A stretch of 64,000 bases of DNA, taken from contig JACRPY010000006.1 in NCBI GenBank assembly GCA_016222945.1, positions 124,001 through 188,000 of the forward strand. Reading direction: 5' to 3'. This document shows positions 7,174 through 15,316 of this stretch, piece by piece (position 1 is the stretch's first letter; each line of letters starts with the position of its first letter). Position numbers and translations under genes: made by a program. Below the pieces are notes generated by a model. The model ran no database searches and had not been told where the DNA came from. It saw only the letters and a program-made list of their open reading frames with translations. The DNA comes from Methanobacterium sp. GTDB lineage: Archaea > Methanobacteriota > Methanobacteria > Methanobacteriales > Methanobacteriaceae.

Positions 7174-8952
7174 TTGAAAATCAGATCACCAATAGTTTCT
7201 GTACTTGGACATGTAGACCATGGGAAAACTTCACTCTTAGATTATATTAGGGGAAGTGTCATTGCCCAAAAAGAAGCAGGGGGAATAACCCAGCATATTG
7301 GTGCAACAGAAATTCCTATGGAAGTCGTAGAGAACATTGGGGGAGATTTTCTAAAAAAATTAGATATTAAAGAATCACTTCCAGGACTTTTCTTTGTGGA
7401 TACGCCTGGACACGAAGCATTCACCACTCTTCGTAAAAGAGGAGGGGCGCTTGCTGATCTGGCAATTTTAATTGTGGATATAAACGAAGGGTTCAAACCA
7501 CAAACCTATGAAGCTCTTAATATCTTAAAAATGTATAAAACTCCTTTTATAGTTGCAGCCAATAAAATTGACAAAGCATATGGATGGCAACCATCAAAAG
7601 GCACTTCATTCTTAGAAACATTTTCTAAACAAGCTCCAAGTGTCCAGGAAAAAGTGGATATGGGGCTATACGAATTGGTGGGAATATTACACCAAGAAGG
7701 ATTTGAATCTGAAAGATTTGATAGAATAAGCAATTTTGCAAAGCAAATAGCTATAATCCCTATAAGCGCAAAAACAGGTGAAGGATTACCGGAACTTTTA
7801 GCAATGCTTATGGGACTTGCACAACAATATTTAAAAGAGCAACTGAAGATAGAAGAAGATGCTCCCGCTAAAGGAACCATTCTTGAAGTAAAAGAGGAAG
7901 TAGGGCTGGGAGTTACAATAGATGCAGTGATTTATGATGGTATAATAGAAAAAAATGATACTATTGCTATTATGACAATGGACGATGTAATAACTACAAA
8001 TATCAGGTCTCTTCTAAAGCCAAGACCTCTTGAAGAAATAAGAGAGTCTAAAAAAAGGTTCCAAAAGGTTGATGAAGTTGTTGCAGCTGCAGGTATCAAA
8101 ATTGTAGCGCCCAATATTGAAAATGCAGTAGCAGGATCACCACTTCGTGTTGCAAGAGATGATCTTGCCAATGTCAAAGAAGAGATTTTAAAAGAAATCG
8201 AAGACATAAAAATAGATACTGATGAACTTGGAATTGTAGTAAAAGCAGATACATTAGGATCTCTTGAAGCACTTGTTAACCTGTTAAGAGGTATGGAAAT
8301 TCCAATAAGGGCTGCAAATATTGGTGATGTCTCAAGAAGAGATGTTGTGGATGCAGGAATTGTCAAAAAGGAAGATCCTCTTTATGGTGTTATAGTAGCT
8401 TTCAATGTTAAAATACTCCCCTCAGCTGCCGAAGAAATAAAAGCGTCAGAAATTAAGCTTTTCTCTGCAAATGTTATATACAAATTAACTGAAGATTATC
8501 AGGAATGGATAGACGCTGCAGAGGAAAAAAAGAAAAAAGCTTATCTTGATGCCATAATCAAACCAGCTAAAATAAGAGTTATTCCAAAACTAATCTTTAG
8601 AAATAGTAAACCTGCTATAGTTGGTATTGAAGTCTTAGCAGGTACAATTAAGCAGGACTATGGACTTATAGGGAAAGATGGGTCAAAAGTTGGAAAAGTT
8701 GAAGGTATGCAGGATAAGGGAGACAACTTAAAATCAGTGCCAAGGGGCAAAAAAGTTGCCATGAGCATAAAAGATGCTATGTTCGGCAAGAATTTTGATG
8801 AAGGGGATGTTCTTTATGTGGATATACCTGAAAATCATTATAAAATCCTTGAATCAGAGCTTAAAAATAAGCTTTCTGAGGATGAATACGAAACATTTAA
8901 TGAGATAGTGGAGATAAAAAGAAAGGGAGACCCTGACTGGGGAAAATATTAA
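7174..8952 (+). CDS. infB: translation initiation factor aIF5B (IF-2 family)
   Basis: This GTPase promotes initiator tRNA positioning and subunit joining. The G-domain motifs are GHVDHGKT (G1), DTPGH (G3) and NKID (G4), followed by beta-barrel domains and the C-terminal tRNA-binding domain. The 592-residue length is normal for the archaeal factor, which lacks the long N-terminal extension of eukaryotic eIF5B. The start is TTG at 7174 with AAGGTTAAA upstream. There is no intein. Confidence 0.95.
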   Translation: MKIRSPIVSVLGHVDHGKTSLLDYIRGSVIAQKEAGGITQHIGATEIPMEVVENIGGDFLKKLDIKESLPGLFFVDTPGHEAFTTLRKRGGALADLAILIVDINEGFKPQTYEALNILKMYKTPFIVAANKIDKAYGWQPSKGTSFLETFSKQAPSVQEKVDMGLYELVGILHQEGFESERFDRISNFAKQIAIIPISAKTGEGLPELLAMLMGLAQQYLKEQLKIEEDAPAKGTILEVKEEVGLGVTIDAVIYDGIIEKNDTIAIMTMDDVITTNIRSLLKPRPLEEIRESKKRFQKVDEVVAAAGIKIVAPNIENAVAGSPLRVARDDLANVKEEILKEIEDIKIDTDELGIVVKADTLGSLEALVNLLRGMEIPIRAANIGDVSRRDVVDAGIVKKEDPLYGVIVAFNVKILPSAAEEIKASEIKLFSANVIYKLTEDYQEWIDAAEEKKKKAYLDAIIKPAKIRVIPKLIFRNSKPAIVGIEVLAGTIKQDYGLIGKDGSKVGKVEGMQDKGDNLKSVPRGKKVAMSIKDAMFGKNFDEGDVLYVDIPENHYKILESELKNKLSEDEYETFNEIVEIKRKGDPDWGKY

Positions 8953-9033
8953 TACCTTTTGATTATGTTCCACTTTAAACTAATAATAAATATAATATAA
9001 AGGATAAAAAGACAATATATGGAGGAGATTTGA

Positions 9034-9420
9034 TTGGCATTTAAATTAGTTATTTCAGAAGACAGTAAAAGTCACCAGGTTGAAGTTGACACAGCAAAGG
9101 ACAAAAAATTAATTGGTTTGAAAATAGGGGATGAAATTGACGCTTCTTTAGTTGGTTTAGATGGTTACAAGCTTAAAATAACTGGCGGAAGCGATAAAAA
9201 CGGATTTCCCATGAAAACAGATGTTGAAGGGCCAAGAAGGATAAAAAGTTTATTATCTAGCGGTCTTGGATTCAAACCAAAAAGAGATGGTCAAAGAAGA
9301 AGAAAAACCATTCGTGGAAACACAATATCTGTAGATATAGTTCAAATTAACACTATTGTTACAGAAAAAGGTGCTAAAAGTATAGATGAACTTTTAGGTG
9401 CCTCAGAAGCTGAAGAATAA
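9034..9420 (+). CDS. rps6e: ribosomal protein S6e
   Basis: This 128-residue small-subunit protein has the S6e signature (GFPMKTDVEGPRRIK, then GQRRRKTIRGN). The start is TTG at 9034 (MAFKLVISE after a near-perfect GGAGG site). The archaeal form lacks the long phosphorylated C-terminal tail of eukaryotic S6. It sits between aIF5B and aIF2-gamma, the conserved euryarchaeal order. Confidence 0.95.
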   Translation: MAFKLVISEDSKSHQVEVDTAKDKKLIGLKIGDEIDASLVGLDGYKLKITGGSDKNGFPMKTDVEGPRRIKSLLSSGLGFKPKRDGQRRRKTIRGNTISVDIVQINTIVTEKGAKSIDELLGASEAEE

Positions 9421-9455
9421 TTAAATGTCTTAAACGATGGGATTTAGGTGTAATT

Positions 9456-10682
9456 GTGAAAATACAATCTGAAATAAATATAGGGCTTGTAGGGCACGTG
9501 GACCACGGTAAAACTACATTAACAAAGGCTCTATCGGGCATATGGACTGATACTCATAGTGAAGAAACAAAAAGAGGAATTTCCATAAGATTGGGTTATG
9601 CGGACATAACTTTTAGAAAATGTACAGAATGCCCGGCCCCCCAATGTTATACAACAGCTCTTGTATGTGACAATTGCGGAGGAGAAACAGAAACCCTAAG
9701 AAGAGTTTCATTTGTAGACTCTCCAGGGCACGAAACACTCATGGCAACAATGCTGTCAGGCGCAGCAATAATGGATGGAGCAGTTTTAGTAATAGCTGCA
9801 AACGAGCCATGCCCACAACCACAAACAAAAGAGCACCTCATGGCACTGGACGTTATTGGAGTAAAAAATGTCATAGTGGTCCAAAATAAAATTGACATTG
9901 TATCCAAAGAAAGAGCCATAGAAAGCTACAATGAAATAAAAGAATTTGTAAAGGGCACATGTGCTGAAGAAGCACCAATAATACCAATATCAGCCCAACA
10001 AGGTGCAAATATAGATATCTTAATTGAAATGATTCAAGAAAGAATCGAGACACCTGAACGTTTAATAGACAAACCTGCAAGAATGTATGTTGCAAGATCA
10101 TTTGACATAAACAAACCAGGATGTGCTCCTCAACAAATTTCTGGAGGAGTAATGGGCGGTTCCTTAATTCAGGGAAAACTGAAACTTGGGGATAAAATTG
10201 AAATCAAACCAGGTATTCAGATTAAAACCAAAGGAAAAACAGAATGGACAAGCTTAACCTCTGAAATAGTGGGTTTAAACACAGCCAGCGAACATGTTGA
10301 AGAAGTGAATCCTGGAGGACTCATAGGAGTAGGAACAAAACTTGACCCTGCACTAACCAAAGCAGATTCCCTATCAGGATCTGTTGCTGGAGAACCAGGA
10401 ACACTACCGCCAATATTACACCAATTCACAATGAAAACACAACTTTTAGATAGGGTTGTAGGTACCAAAGAAGAAAAAGATGTTGAACCTATAAAATCAT
10501 CAGAACTACTTATGATAAACATAGGAACTGCAACCACAATTGGTGTTGTATCAAGCGCCAGGAAAGACACAGCAGATGTAACTCTTAAATTGCCAGTTTG
10601 TGCCGAAACAGGTCAAAGAGTGGCTTTAAGCAGGCGTGTAGGTGCAAGATGGAGGTTGATTGGTTATGGTATCATCAAATAA
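9456..10682 (+). CDS. eif2g: translation initiation factor aIF2 subunit gamma
   Basis: The gamma subunit is the GTP- and Met-tRNAi-binding core of the aIF2 heterotrimer. G motifs are GHVDHGKT, DSPGH and NKID. A zinc-binding knuckle (CTECPAP...C...CDNCGG) follows the switch 1 region, as in the family. Its length is 408 residues. The start is GTG at 9456. The last 17 bases overlap, in another frame, the likely ATG (10666) of the following PIN-domain gene. Confidence 0.96.
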   Translation: MKIQSEINIGLVGHVDHGKTTLTKALSGIWTDTHSEETKRGISIRLGYADITFRKCTECPAPQCYTTALVCDNCGGETETLRRVSFVDSPGHETLMATMLSGAAIMDGAVLVIAANEPCPQPQTKEHLMALDVIGVKNVIVVQNKIDIVSKERAIESYNEIKEFVKGTCAEEAPIIPISAQQGANIDILIEMIQERIETPERLIDKPARMYVARSFDINKPGCAPQQISGGVMGGSLIQGKLKLGDKIEIKPGIQIKTKGKTEWTSLTSEIVGLNTASEHVEEVNPGGLIGVGTKLDPALTKADSLSGSVAGEPGTLPPILHQFTMKTQLLDRVVGTKEEKDVEPIKSSELLMINIGTATTIGVVSSARKDTADVTLKLPVCAETGQRVALSRRVGARWRLIGYGIIK

Positions 10683-11069
10683 CGAGGCAGTGTTAGACGC
10701 AAATTTTTTATGATACCTGCTCAATTTCATGTTGATATATTAACTGAACTTGGGCAAATTATACCTAATTACAAATATTCAGTTCCATCATTTGTTATTG
10801 ATGAACTGGAAAAAATAAAGAAAAGATCAAAGGGTAAAGATAAAATTGCAGCTTCAGTTGCCCTTAAAATAAGTGAATCTCCTGAAATTAATGTGATATC
10901 TGTTGATTTAAAAAGAAAAGAAAGGGTAGATGATGCTCTTCTGCGTATTTCAAAAGTTTTATGTACAAATGATATTGGACTTAAAAGAAGAGCAAGAAAT
11001 AAGGGAATAACCGTTATATATTTACGCCAGAAGAAATATCTGGATGTTGACGGATATTTAGGCTTATAA
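10666..11069 (+). pseudogene. PIN-domain (VapC9/FCF1-like) protein with an apparent -1 frameshift near its N-terminus
   Basis: The best start is ATG 10666, nine bases after a GGAGGT site inside the end of the aIF2-gamma gene. It reads MVSSNNEAVLDANFL and then meets TGA (10711-10713). The rest of the protein (MIPAQFHVDILTEL to the end, 119 residues from ATG 10710) is in the -1 frame. Family members read VLDANFL-MIPAQF without a break, and the first catalytic Asp lies in LDANF. The junction is a run of six T then A, which in the upstream frame is T TTT TTA. The cause may be a one-base homopolymer error, a real mutation, reinitiation at the overlapping ATGA, or programmed slippage. Other PIN acidic residues (DELEK and CTNDIGL) remain. 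PIN proteins beside aIF2-gamma are thought to act in rRNA processing. Confidence 0.7.
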
Positions 11070-11197
11070 ATCATAATTAAAATCATTTAATAATATTAAA
11101 TTATAATTTTTTGGAAAAATGAAATGACTATCACTTTTCATTTGCATATTTATTTAAAAAATGAAAAATAGATTAGTAAAAGTTTTGATCAACCGCT

Positions 11198-11240
11198 CAA
11201 AATTTATGATTTTGGCGCCACGAAACAGAGTTTCGTTGGC
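11198..11240. repeat. Pair of adjacent stem-loops upstream of pyrophosphatase gene
   Basis: CAAAAT (11198-11203) pairs with ATTTTG (11209-11214). GCCACGAAAC (11217-11226) then pairs with GTTTCGTTGGC (11230-11240) with one bulged base. The pair lies directly upstream of the ribosome binding site. The CGCTC sequence next to the first hairpin resembles the element at 59591-59674, so the two may belong to one palindromic repeat family. Confidence 0.5.
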
Positions 11241-11268
11241 TTTTCTAAAAGGTTGGAGGAGTGATTAT

Positions 11269-11790
11269 ATGAATCTTTGGAAGGATTTAGAACCAGGACC
11301 ATCAGTTCCAGAAGTGATATATGCAGTAATTGAAATACCAAAAGGATCAAGGAACAAATATGAGTATGATAAAGATATGGAAGCATTTGCACTTGATAGA
11401 GTGTTATACTCGCCATTTGTTTACCCTGCAGAATATGGGATAATTCCCCAAACACTTTATGATGACGGAGACCCTATGGACATCATGGTATTAATGGAAC
11501 AACCAACATTCCCGGGATGTGTAATTGAAACACGACCAATTGGAATAATGAGAATGATTGACGGCGATGATAATGACGATAAAATATTAGGCGTACCTAT
11601 TAATGATCCAAGATTCAAAGATATAAATGATATTGGGGATGTTCCAAGCCATCTTTTAGATGAAATCGCACATTTTTTCAAAGAATACAAGTATCTTGAA
11701 GGTAAAGTTACAGAAGTAAACGGATGGGAAAACGCCCAAAAAGCATTTGAGGCAATAAAACATTCTATAGAATTATATAAAAAAGAATAA
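11269..11790 (+). CDS. ppa: inorganic pyrophosphatase, family I
   Basis: The enzyme hydrolyses pyrophosphate, pulling biosynthetic reactions forward. Its 173 residues carry the family I signature (DGDPMDIMVL, metal-binding aspartates) plus the substrate-binding KYEYDKD and DRVLYSPFVYPAEYG. I use ATG 11269 behind a TTGGAGGAGTGATT site; an in-frame extension back to 11161 would run through the stem-loops and has no support. Confidence 0.94.
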   Translation: MNLWKDLEPGPSVPEVIYAVIEIPKGSRNKYEYDKDMEAFALDRVLYSPFVYPAEYGIIPQTLYDDGDPMDIMVLMEQPTFPGCVIETRPIGIMRMIDGDDNDDKILGVPINDPRFKDINDIGDVPSHLLDEIAHFFKEYKYLEGKVTEVNGWENAQKAFEAIKHSIELYKKE

Positions 11791-11806
11791 ACCGAAGAGG
11801 GGTTTA

Positions 11807-12361
11807 ATGTATTTAATATCCAAAATTGAAGACACTGTTAGAGTTCCACCATCCATGTTTGAGGAGCCTTTAAAAGAGGTTGCATTCGATCTTTTAAATG
11901 AAAATTACGTTGGAAAAATCGATAAAAAAATGGGATTAATGGTTACAGTAAAAGAAGTTGAAGAAATTGGTGTAGGTAAAGTAATAATGGGTGATGGTGC
12001 AGCATATCATGATGTAACATTCACAGCTCTATTCTTTAAACCAGACTTACAAGAAATTGTAGAAGGCGAAGTAATTGAAATAACCGAATTTGGAGCATTT
12101 ATCCGAATAGGTCCTATGGATGGTCTTGTGCACGTATCGCAAGTTACAGATGATTATATTAACTACGATGCAAAAAGAGGCGCTTTACTTGGAAAAGAAT
12201 CCAAAAAGACACTTGAAGAAGGAAATAAGGTCCGTGCAAGGATTGTTGCATTAAGTCTGAAAGGAAAATCATCTAAAGAAACTAAAATAGGCCTTACTAT
12301 GAGACAACCGGGTCTTGGAAGAGAAGAATGGATTGAAGAAGAGAAAAGGAAGAAGAAATAA
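11807..12361 (+). CDS. rpo7: RNA polymerase subunit Rpo7 (E')
   Basis: Rpo7 forms the stalk of RNA polymerase with Rpo4 and helps open-complex formation. Its 184 residues contain an N-terminal RNP-like domain (starting MYLISKIEDTVRVPPSMF) and a C-terminal S1 RNA-binding domain (GEVIEITEFGAFIRIGPMDGLVHVSQ). The tail is lysine and glutamate rich. The stop TAA overlaps the ATG of spt4 (TAATG), so the two are translationally coupled. A GAGGGG site precedes the ATG. Confidence 0.96.
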   Translation: MYLISKIEDTVRVPPSMFEEPLKEVAFDLLNENYVGKIDKKMGLMVTVKEVEEIGVGKVIMGDGAAYHDVTFTALFFKPDLQEIVEGEVIEITEFGAFIRIGPMDGLVHVSQVTDDYINYDAKRGALLGKESKKTLEEGNKVRARIVALSLKGKSSKETKIGLTMRQPGLGREEWIEEEKRKKK

Positions 12362-12543
12362 TGGTTACAAAAGCATGTACAAGATGTCATAGAATAATGG
12401 AAGATGATAGATGTGCAATATGTAATGTGCAATCCTCAAAAAACTGGAGCGGTTTTTTAATAATTGTCGAACCAGAAAAATCAGGTATTGCAGAAGAATT
12501 AGGCATAACTCTTCCTGGAGAATATGCTTTAAGAGTAAGATAA
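12361..12543 (+). CDS. spt4: transcription elongation factor Spt4 (formerly RNA polymerase subunit E'')
   Basis: Spt4 is a zinc-ribbon protein that binds Spt5 and raises RNA polymerase processivity. Its 60 residues show CTRCH and CAICN, giving four zinc ligands, then the beta-strand GFLIIVEPEKS and the family ending GEYALRVR. It overlaps rpo7 by one base and is followed after 31 bases by the dephospho-CoA kinase gene, as in other Methanobacteriales. Confidence 0.96.
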   Translation: MVTKACTRCHRIMEDDRCAICNVQSSKNWSGFLIIVEPEKSGIAEELGITLPGEYALRVR

Positions 12544-12574
12544 ATAAAATTATAAAGATTTTCAGGTTAAGAGA

Positions 12575-13078
12575 GTGTTAATATTAAAAAAAGAAAGTCG
12601 AGAAGTTTTTAAAAAGCCATTTGGTAAACTCTACTCTGCTTTAGATGATATTGATAAATCTTATCTTGAAGATCATTTCATAATCTCTATTGGGGATGCA
12701 ACAACAAAAAATCTTTTAGATGTGGGCATAATCCCTAAAATTGGCATTATTGATAATAAAATTGAAAGAAAAACTTCAAATCATAATATAAAATACGATG
12801 CAATCACATTAAACGCTGATAATCCGTCAGGGACCATAACAGATAGTCTACAGGCAACTATCAAAGAAGCATTGGACCTTACTTTGAAATCTAATGTTTT
12901 AATAGTTGTAAATGGTGAAGAGGATTTGGCAGTGATTCCCTGCGTATTGATGGCTCCAAAAAGCTCCATAATTTTATATGGGCAACCTGGAGAAGGAATT
13001 GTGGTTGTTAAAGTTGATAAATTAAAAGAAACAGCAAAAAAAATGCTGGATAATTTTAAGGTTGAGGAGGTTAAATAA
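12575..13078 (+). CDS. GTP-dependent dephospho-CoA kinase (DUF359 family)
   Basis: This archaeal family catalyses the last step of coenzyme A synthesis with GTP, unrelated to bacterial CoaE. The 167-residue length fits. Recognisable segments are FIISIGDATTKNL near residue 45, KIGIIDNKIERK, NPSGTIT and VNGEEDLAVIP, with the last containing conserved acidic residues. The start is GTG at 12575. The stop TAA shares its last base with the S24e ATG. Confidence 0.9.
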   Translation: MLILKKESREVFKKPFGKLYSALDDIDKSYLEDHFIISIGDATTKNLLDVGIIPKIGIIDNKIERKTSNHNIKYDAITLNADNPSGTITDSLQATIKEALDLTLKSNVLIVVNGEEDLAVIPCVLMAPKSSIILYGQPGEGIVVVKVDKLKETAKKMLDNFKVEEVK

Positions 13079-13389
13079 TGGAAATCGAAATAAGAGAAAA
13101 AATTGAGAATCCACTTTTAAACAGAACTGAAATACACTTTGACTGCATATATCAAGGAGAATCTACTCCAAAAGTATTAGATATTAAAAATAAGCTTGTA
13201 GCATTATTAGATGCTGATAAAAATCTTCTTGTAGTTGATAAAGTCTTACCTAACTTTGGTGAAGGTAAAGCTGACGGATATGCAAAAATATATGACTCCG
13301 AAGAGAATTTAAATGAAATTGAAACAGAACATGTTTTAGCTAAAAATAAAGAAACTCAAGAAGAAGAGGAAACATCGGAGGAAGAATAA
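13078..13389 (+). CDS. rps24e: ribosomal protein S24e
   Basis: This 103-residue small-subunit protein has the family start (ENPLLNRTEIHF) and a KIYDSEENL-type segment. The C-terminal 15 residues are almost all Glu, Thr and Ser, a variable acidic end. It overlaps neighbours by one base on both sides (TAATG junctions), so it sits in a tightly coupled run from dephospho-CoA kinase to S27ae. Confidence 0.94.
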   Translation: MEIEIREKIENPLLNRTEIHFDCIYQGESTPKVLDIKNKLVALLDADKNLLVVDKVLPNFGEGKADGYAKIYDSEENLNEIETEHVLAKNKETQEEEETSEEE

Positions 13390-13544
13390 TGAAAAAATGT
13401 GACCTTTACGAAGTTAAAGATAACAAAATCATTAGAAAAAATCCTGAATGTGTCAGATGCTCACACGGTGTTTTCATGGCAGACCATGGAGACAGATATG
13501 CCTGTGGAAAATGCGGATACACAGAATGGAAAAACAAAGACTAA
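13389..13544 (+). CDS. rps27ae: ribosomal protein S27ae
   Basis: This 51-residue zinc-ribbon ribosomal protein has CVRC and CGKCG as zinc ligands and the family segment HGDRYACGKCGYTEW. Archaeal S27ae lacks the ubiquitin fusion of eukaryotes. The ATG shares its first base with the S24e stop. It ends the transcription/translation cluster that began at L7Ae. Confidence 0.95.
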   Translation: MKKCDLYEVKDNKIIRKNPECVRCSHGVFMADHGDRYACGKCGYTEWKNKD

Positions 13545-13581
13545 TTTCATTTTTTTTACTAATTAAATATAGGTGAAAACC

Positions 13582-14991
13582 TTGAATTTAAGATCAGGAC
13601 GGCTTAAAGGAAAGATGAGCAATGAAGCTGCATCTTTTACTTCTTCTTTAGAGTTTGATAAACGAATTTTTAATGCAGATGTTGAATTAAACATAGCACA
13701 CACAACAATGCTTGCAAAAAAAGAGATAATAGACTCTAAAATTGCAGATAAAATTATAAATTCATTAAAAGAACTAAAAAAAGAAGGAATTGAAGCCCTT
13801 AAACTTGATCCATCTGTAGAAGATATTCACATGGCTGTTGAAAACTATGTGACCTCCAAAATAGGGGACGATGCCGGATTTATGCATACAGCTAAATCAA
13901 GGAACGATCAAGTAGCCACAGATCTTAGACTGATTTTAAAGGAAGAAATCAAAATAATAGGTAAATCTATACTTAATTTTATCCAAAAAATCATTAACAT
14001 GGCAGATGAGCATAAAGAAACTGTTTTTATAGGATATACTCATTTACAACATGCTCAACCCACAACTTTTGCACATCACCTGCTTGCATATGCCCATGCA
14101 CTTAAAAGAGATTATGAAAGGCTTATGGATGCATATAAAAGGGTGGATATGAATCCTCTGGGATCAGCAGCCATGACCACAACCAGTTTCAATATAGATA
14201 GGGAAATGACAACTGAAATTCTGGGATTCAGTCAAATTATGGAAAATTCCATGGATGCAGTAAGTTCAAGGGATTTTATAGCAGAAACTGTATTTACACT
14301 TACAATGCTTGCTTCAAACTTGAGTAAAATTTGTGAAGAGCTTATAATATGGAGTACATTTGAATTTAGGGTTGTAGAGATTGGTTATGAATATTCATCA
14401 ACATCATCTATAATGCCTCAAAAAAAGAATCCAGATGTAGCTGAAATAGCAAGAGCTAAGAGTGCAATTTTAACTGGAGAATTAATGACCATATTAACAA
14501 TTTTAAAAGCATTACCCTACAGCTATAATCGTGATTTACAGGAAGTAACTCCCCATCTATGGAATTCTGTAGATAATGCAAAAGAAATGCTAAGCATTAT
14601 GCAGGGAATGTTACCTGCAATTGAAGTTAATAAAGAACGTGCAGCAGAACTTGCAAAATCGAATTTTGCAACTGCAACTGAACTAGCAGATATACTGGTT
14701 CGTGAAAAAAACATGCCTTTTAGAACTGCCCATAAGATCGTTGGAAGAATGGTCACAGAAGCACTGGAGAACGATGTTTCACTTCAAGATATTGACTCTA
14801 TTTTTTTAGATAACGTGGCACAAGAAGTCATGGGTAAACCCCTTAATCTAAATGATAAACTCATAAAAAAAGCTTTAGATCCATATCAAAACATTAAATC
14901 AAGAACAGTAATAGGTGGATCATCTCCTGAAGCCGTGAAAAAAGCTATTTTAAATTTAAAATCATTTTTAGATTATGAAAATAAAAAATAA
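13582..14991 (+). CDS. argH: argininosuccinate lyase
   Basis: ArgH splits argininosuccinate into arginine and fumarate. It belongs to the fumarase/aspartase superfamily, whose signature GSSIMPQKKNPD is here as SSIMPQKKNPDV; the catalytic His region is YTHLQHAQPTTF. I choose TTG at 13582 (MNLRSGRLKGKMS), since AGGTGAAA provides a ribosome binding site and ArgH proteins start this way; an in-frame GTG at 13573 lies within that site. This gives 469 residues, the usual length. Confidence 0.93.
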   Translation: MNLRSGRLKGKMSNEAASFTSSLEFDKRIFNADVELNIAHTTMLAKKEIIDSKIADKIINSLKELKKEGIEALKLDPSVEDIHMAVENYVTSKIGDDAGFMHTAKSRNDQVATDLRLILKEEIKIIGKSILNFIQKIINMADEHKETVFIGYTHLQHAQPTTFAHHLLAYAHALKRDYERLMDAYKRVDMNPLGSAAMTTTSFNIDREMTTEILGFSQIMENSMDAVSSRDFIAETVFTLTMLASNLSKICEELIIWSTFEFRVVEIGYEYSSTSSIMPQKKNPDVAEIARAKSAILTGELMTILTILKALPYSYNRDLQEVTPHLWNSVDNAKEMLSIMQGMLPAIEVNKERAAELAKSNFATATELADILVREKNMPFRTAHKIVGRMVTEALENDVSLQDIDSIFLDNVAQEVMGKPLNLNDKLIKKALDPYQNIKSRTVIGGSSPEAVKKAILNLKSFLDYENKK

Positions 14992-15134
14992 AGCTTTTTT
15001 TCCATTAATTTTTATTCATTTTATTTTTAAAATATAATTTACTTCTTTTAGTTTTTAATCAAAACAAAATAGTTTAGAATTAGTGTTTAATTGTCATAAA
15101 TTTTATATATGATCTATTACAAAACATAATAGAC

Positions 15135-15275
15135 ATGAAGAGTGATTCAACACCCCAATTATTGGGAGTACTGGCCATAGTAATAGGTATTTTAATGATA
15201 ATATATCCGCTGCTAGTAGGATACCTTGCTGGAATTTTCCTTATAGCCTACGGAATATTAGAAGTCATTAAATAA
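15135..15275 (+). CDS. 46-residue membrane peptide (DUF3096-like)
   Basis: A short gene not obvious by length alone. Eight polar residues (MKSDSTPQ) precede two hydrophobic stretches separated by a Tyr-Pro turn (IIYPLLVGYL), so a helical hairpin in the membrane is likely. The pattern resembles DUF3096 peptides. A TATA-like TTTATATATGA lies about 30 bases upstream of the ATG, suggesting a nearly leaderless mRNA. Function is unknown. Confidence 0.55.
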   Translation: MKSDSTPQLLGVLAIVIGILMIIYPLLVGYLAGIFLIAYGILEVIK

Positions 15276-15316
15276 TTCAGGGAACCCTAAATTTTTAATT
15301 TTTATTTATATTAATT

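Noticed and set aside
11161..11268. Longer pyrophosphatase start at 11161
   Set aside because: The extension reads through two hairpins and is not conserved-looking; GGAGG precedes ATG 11269.
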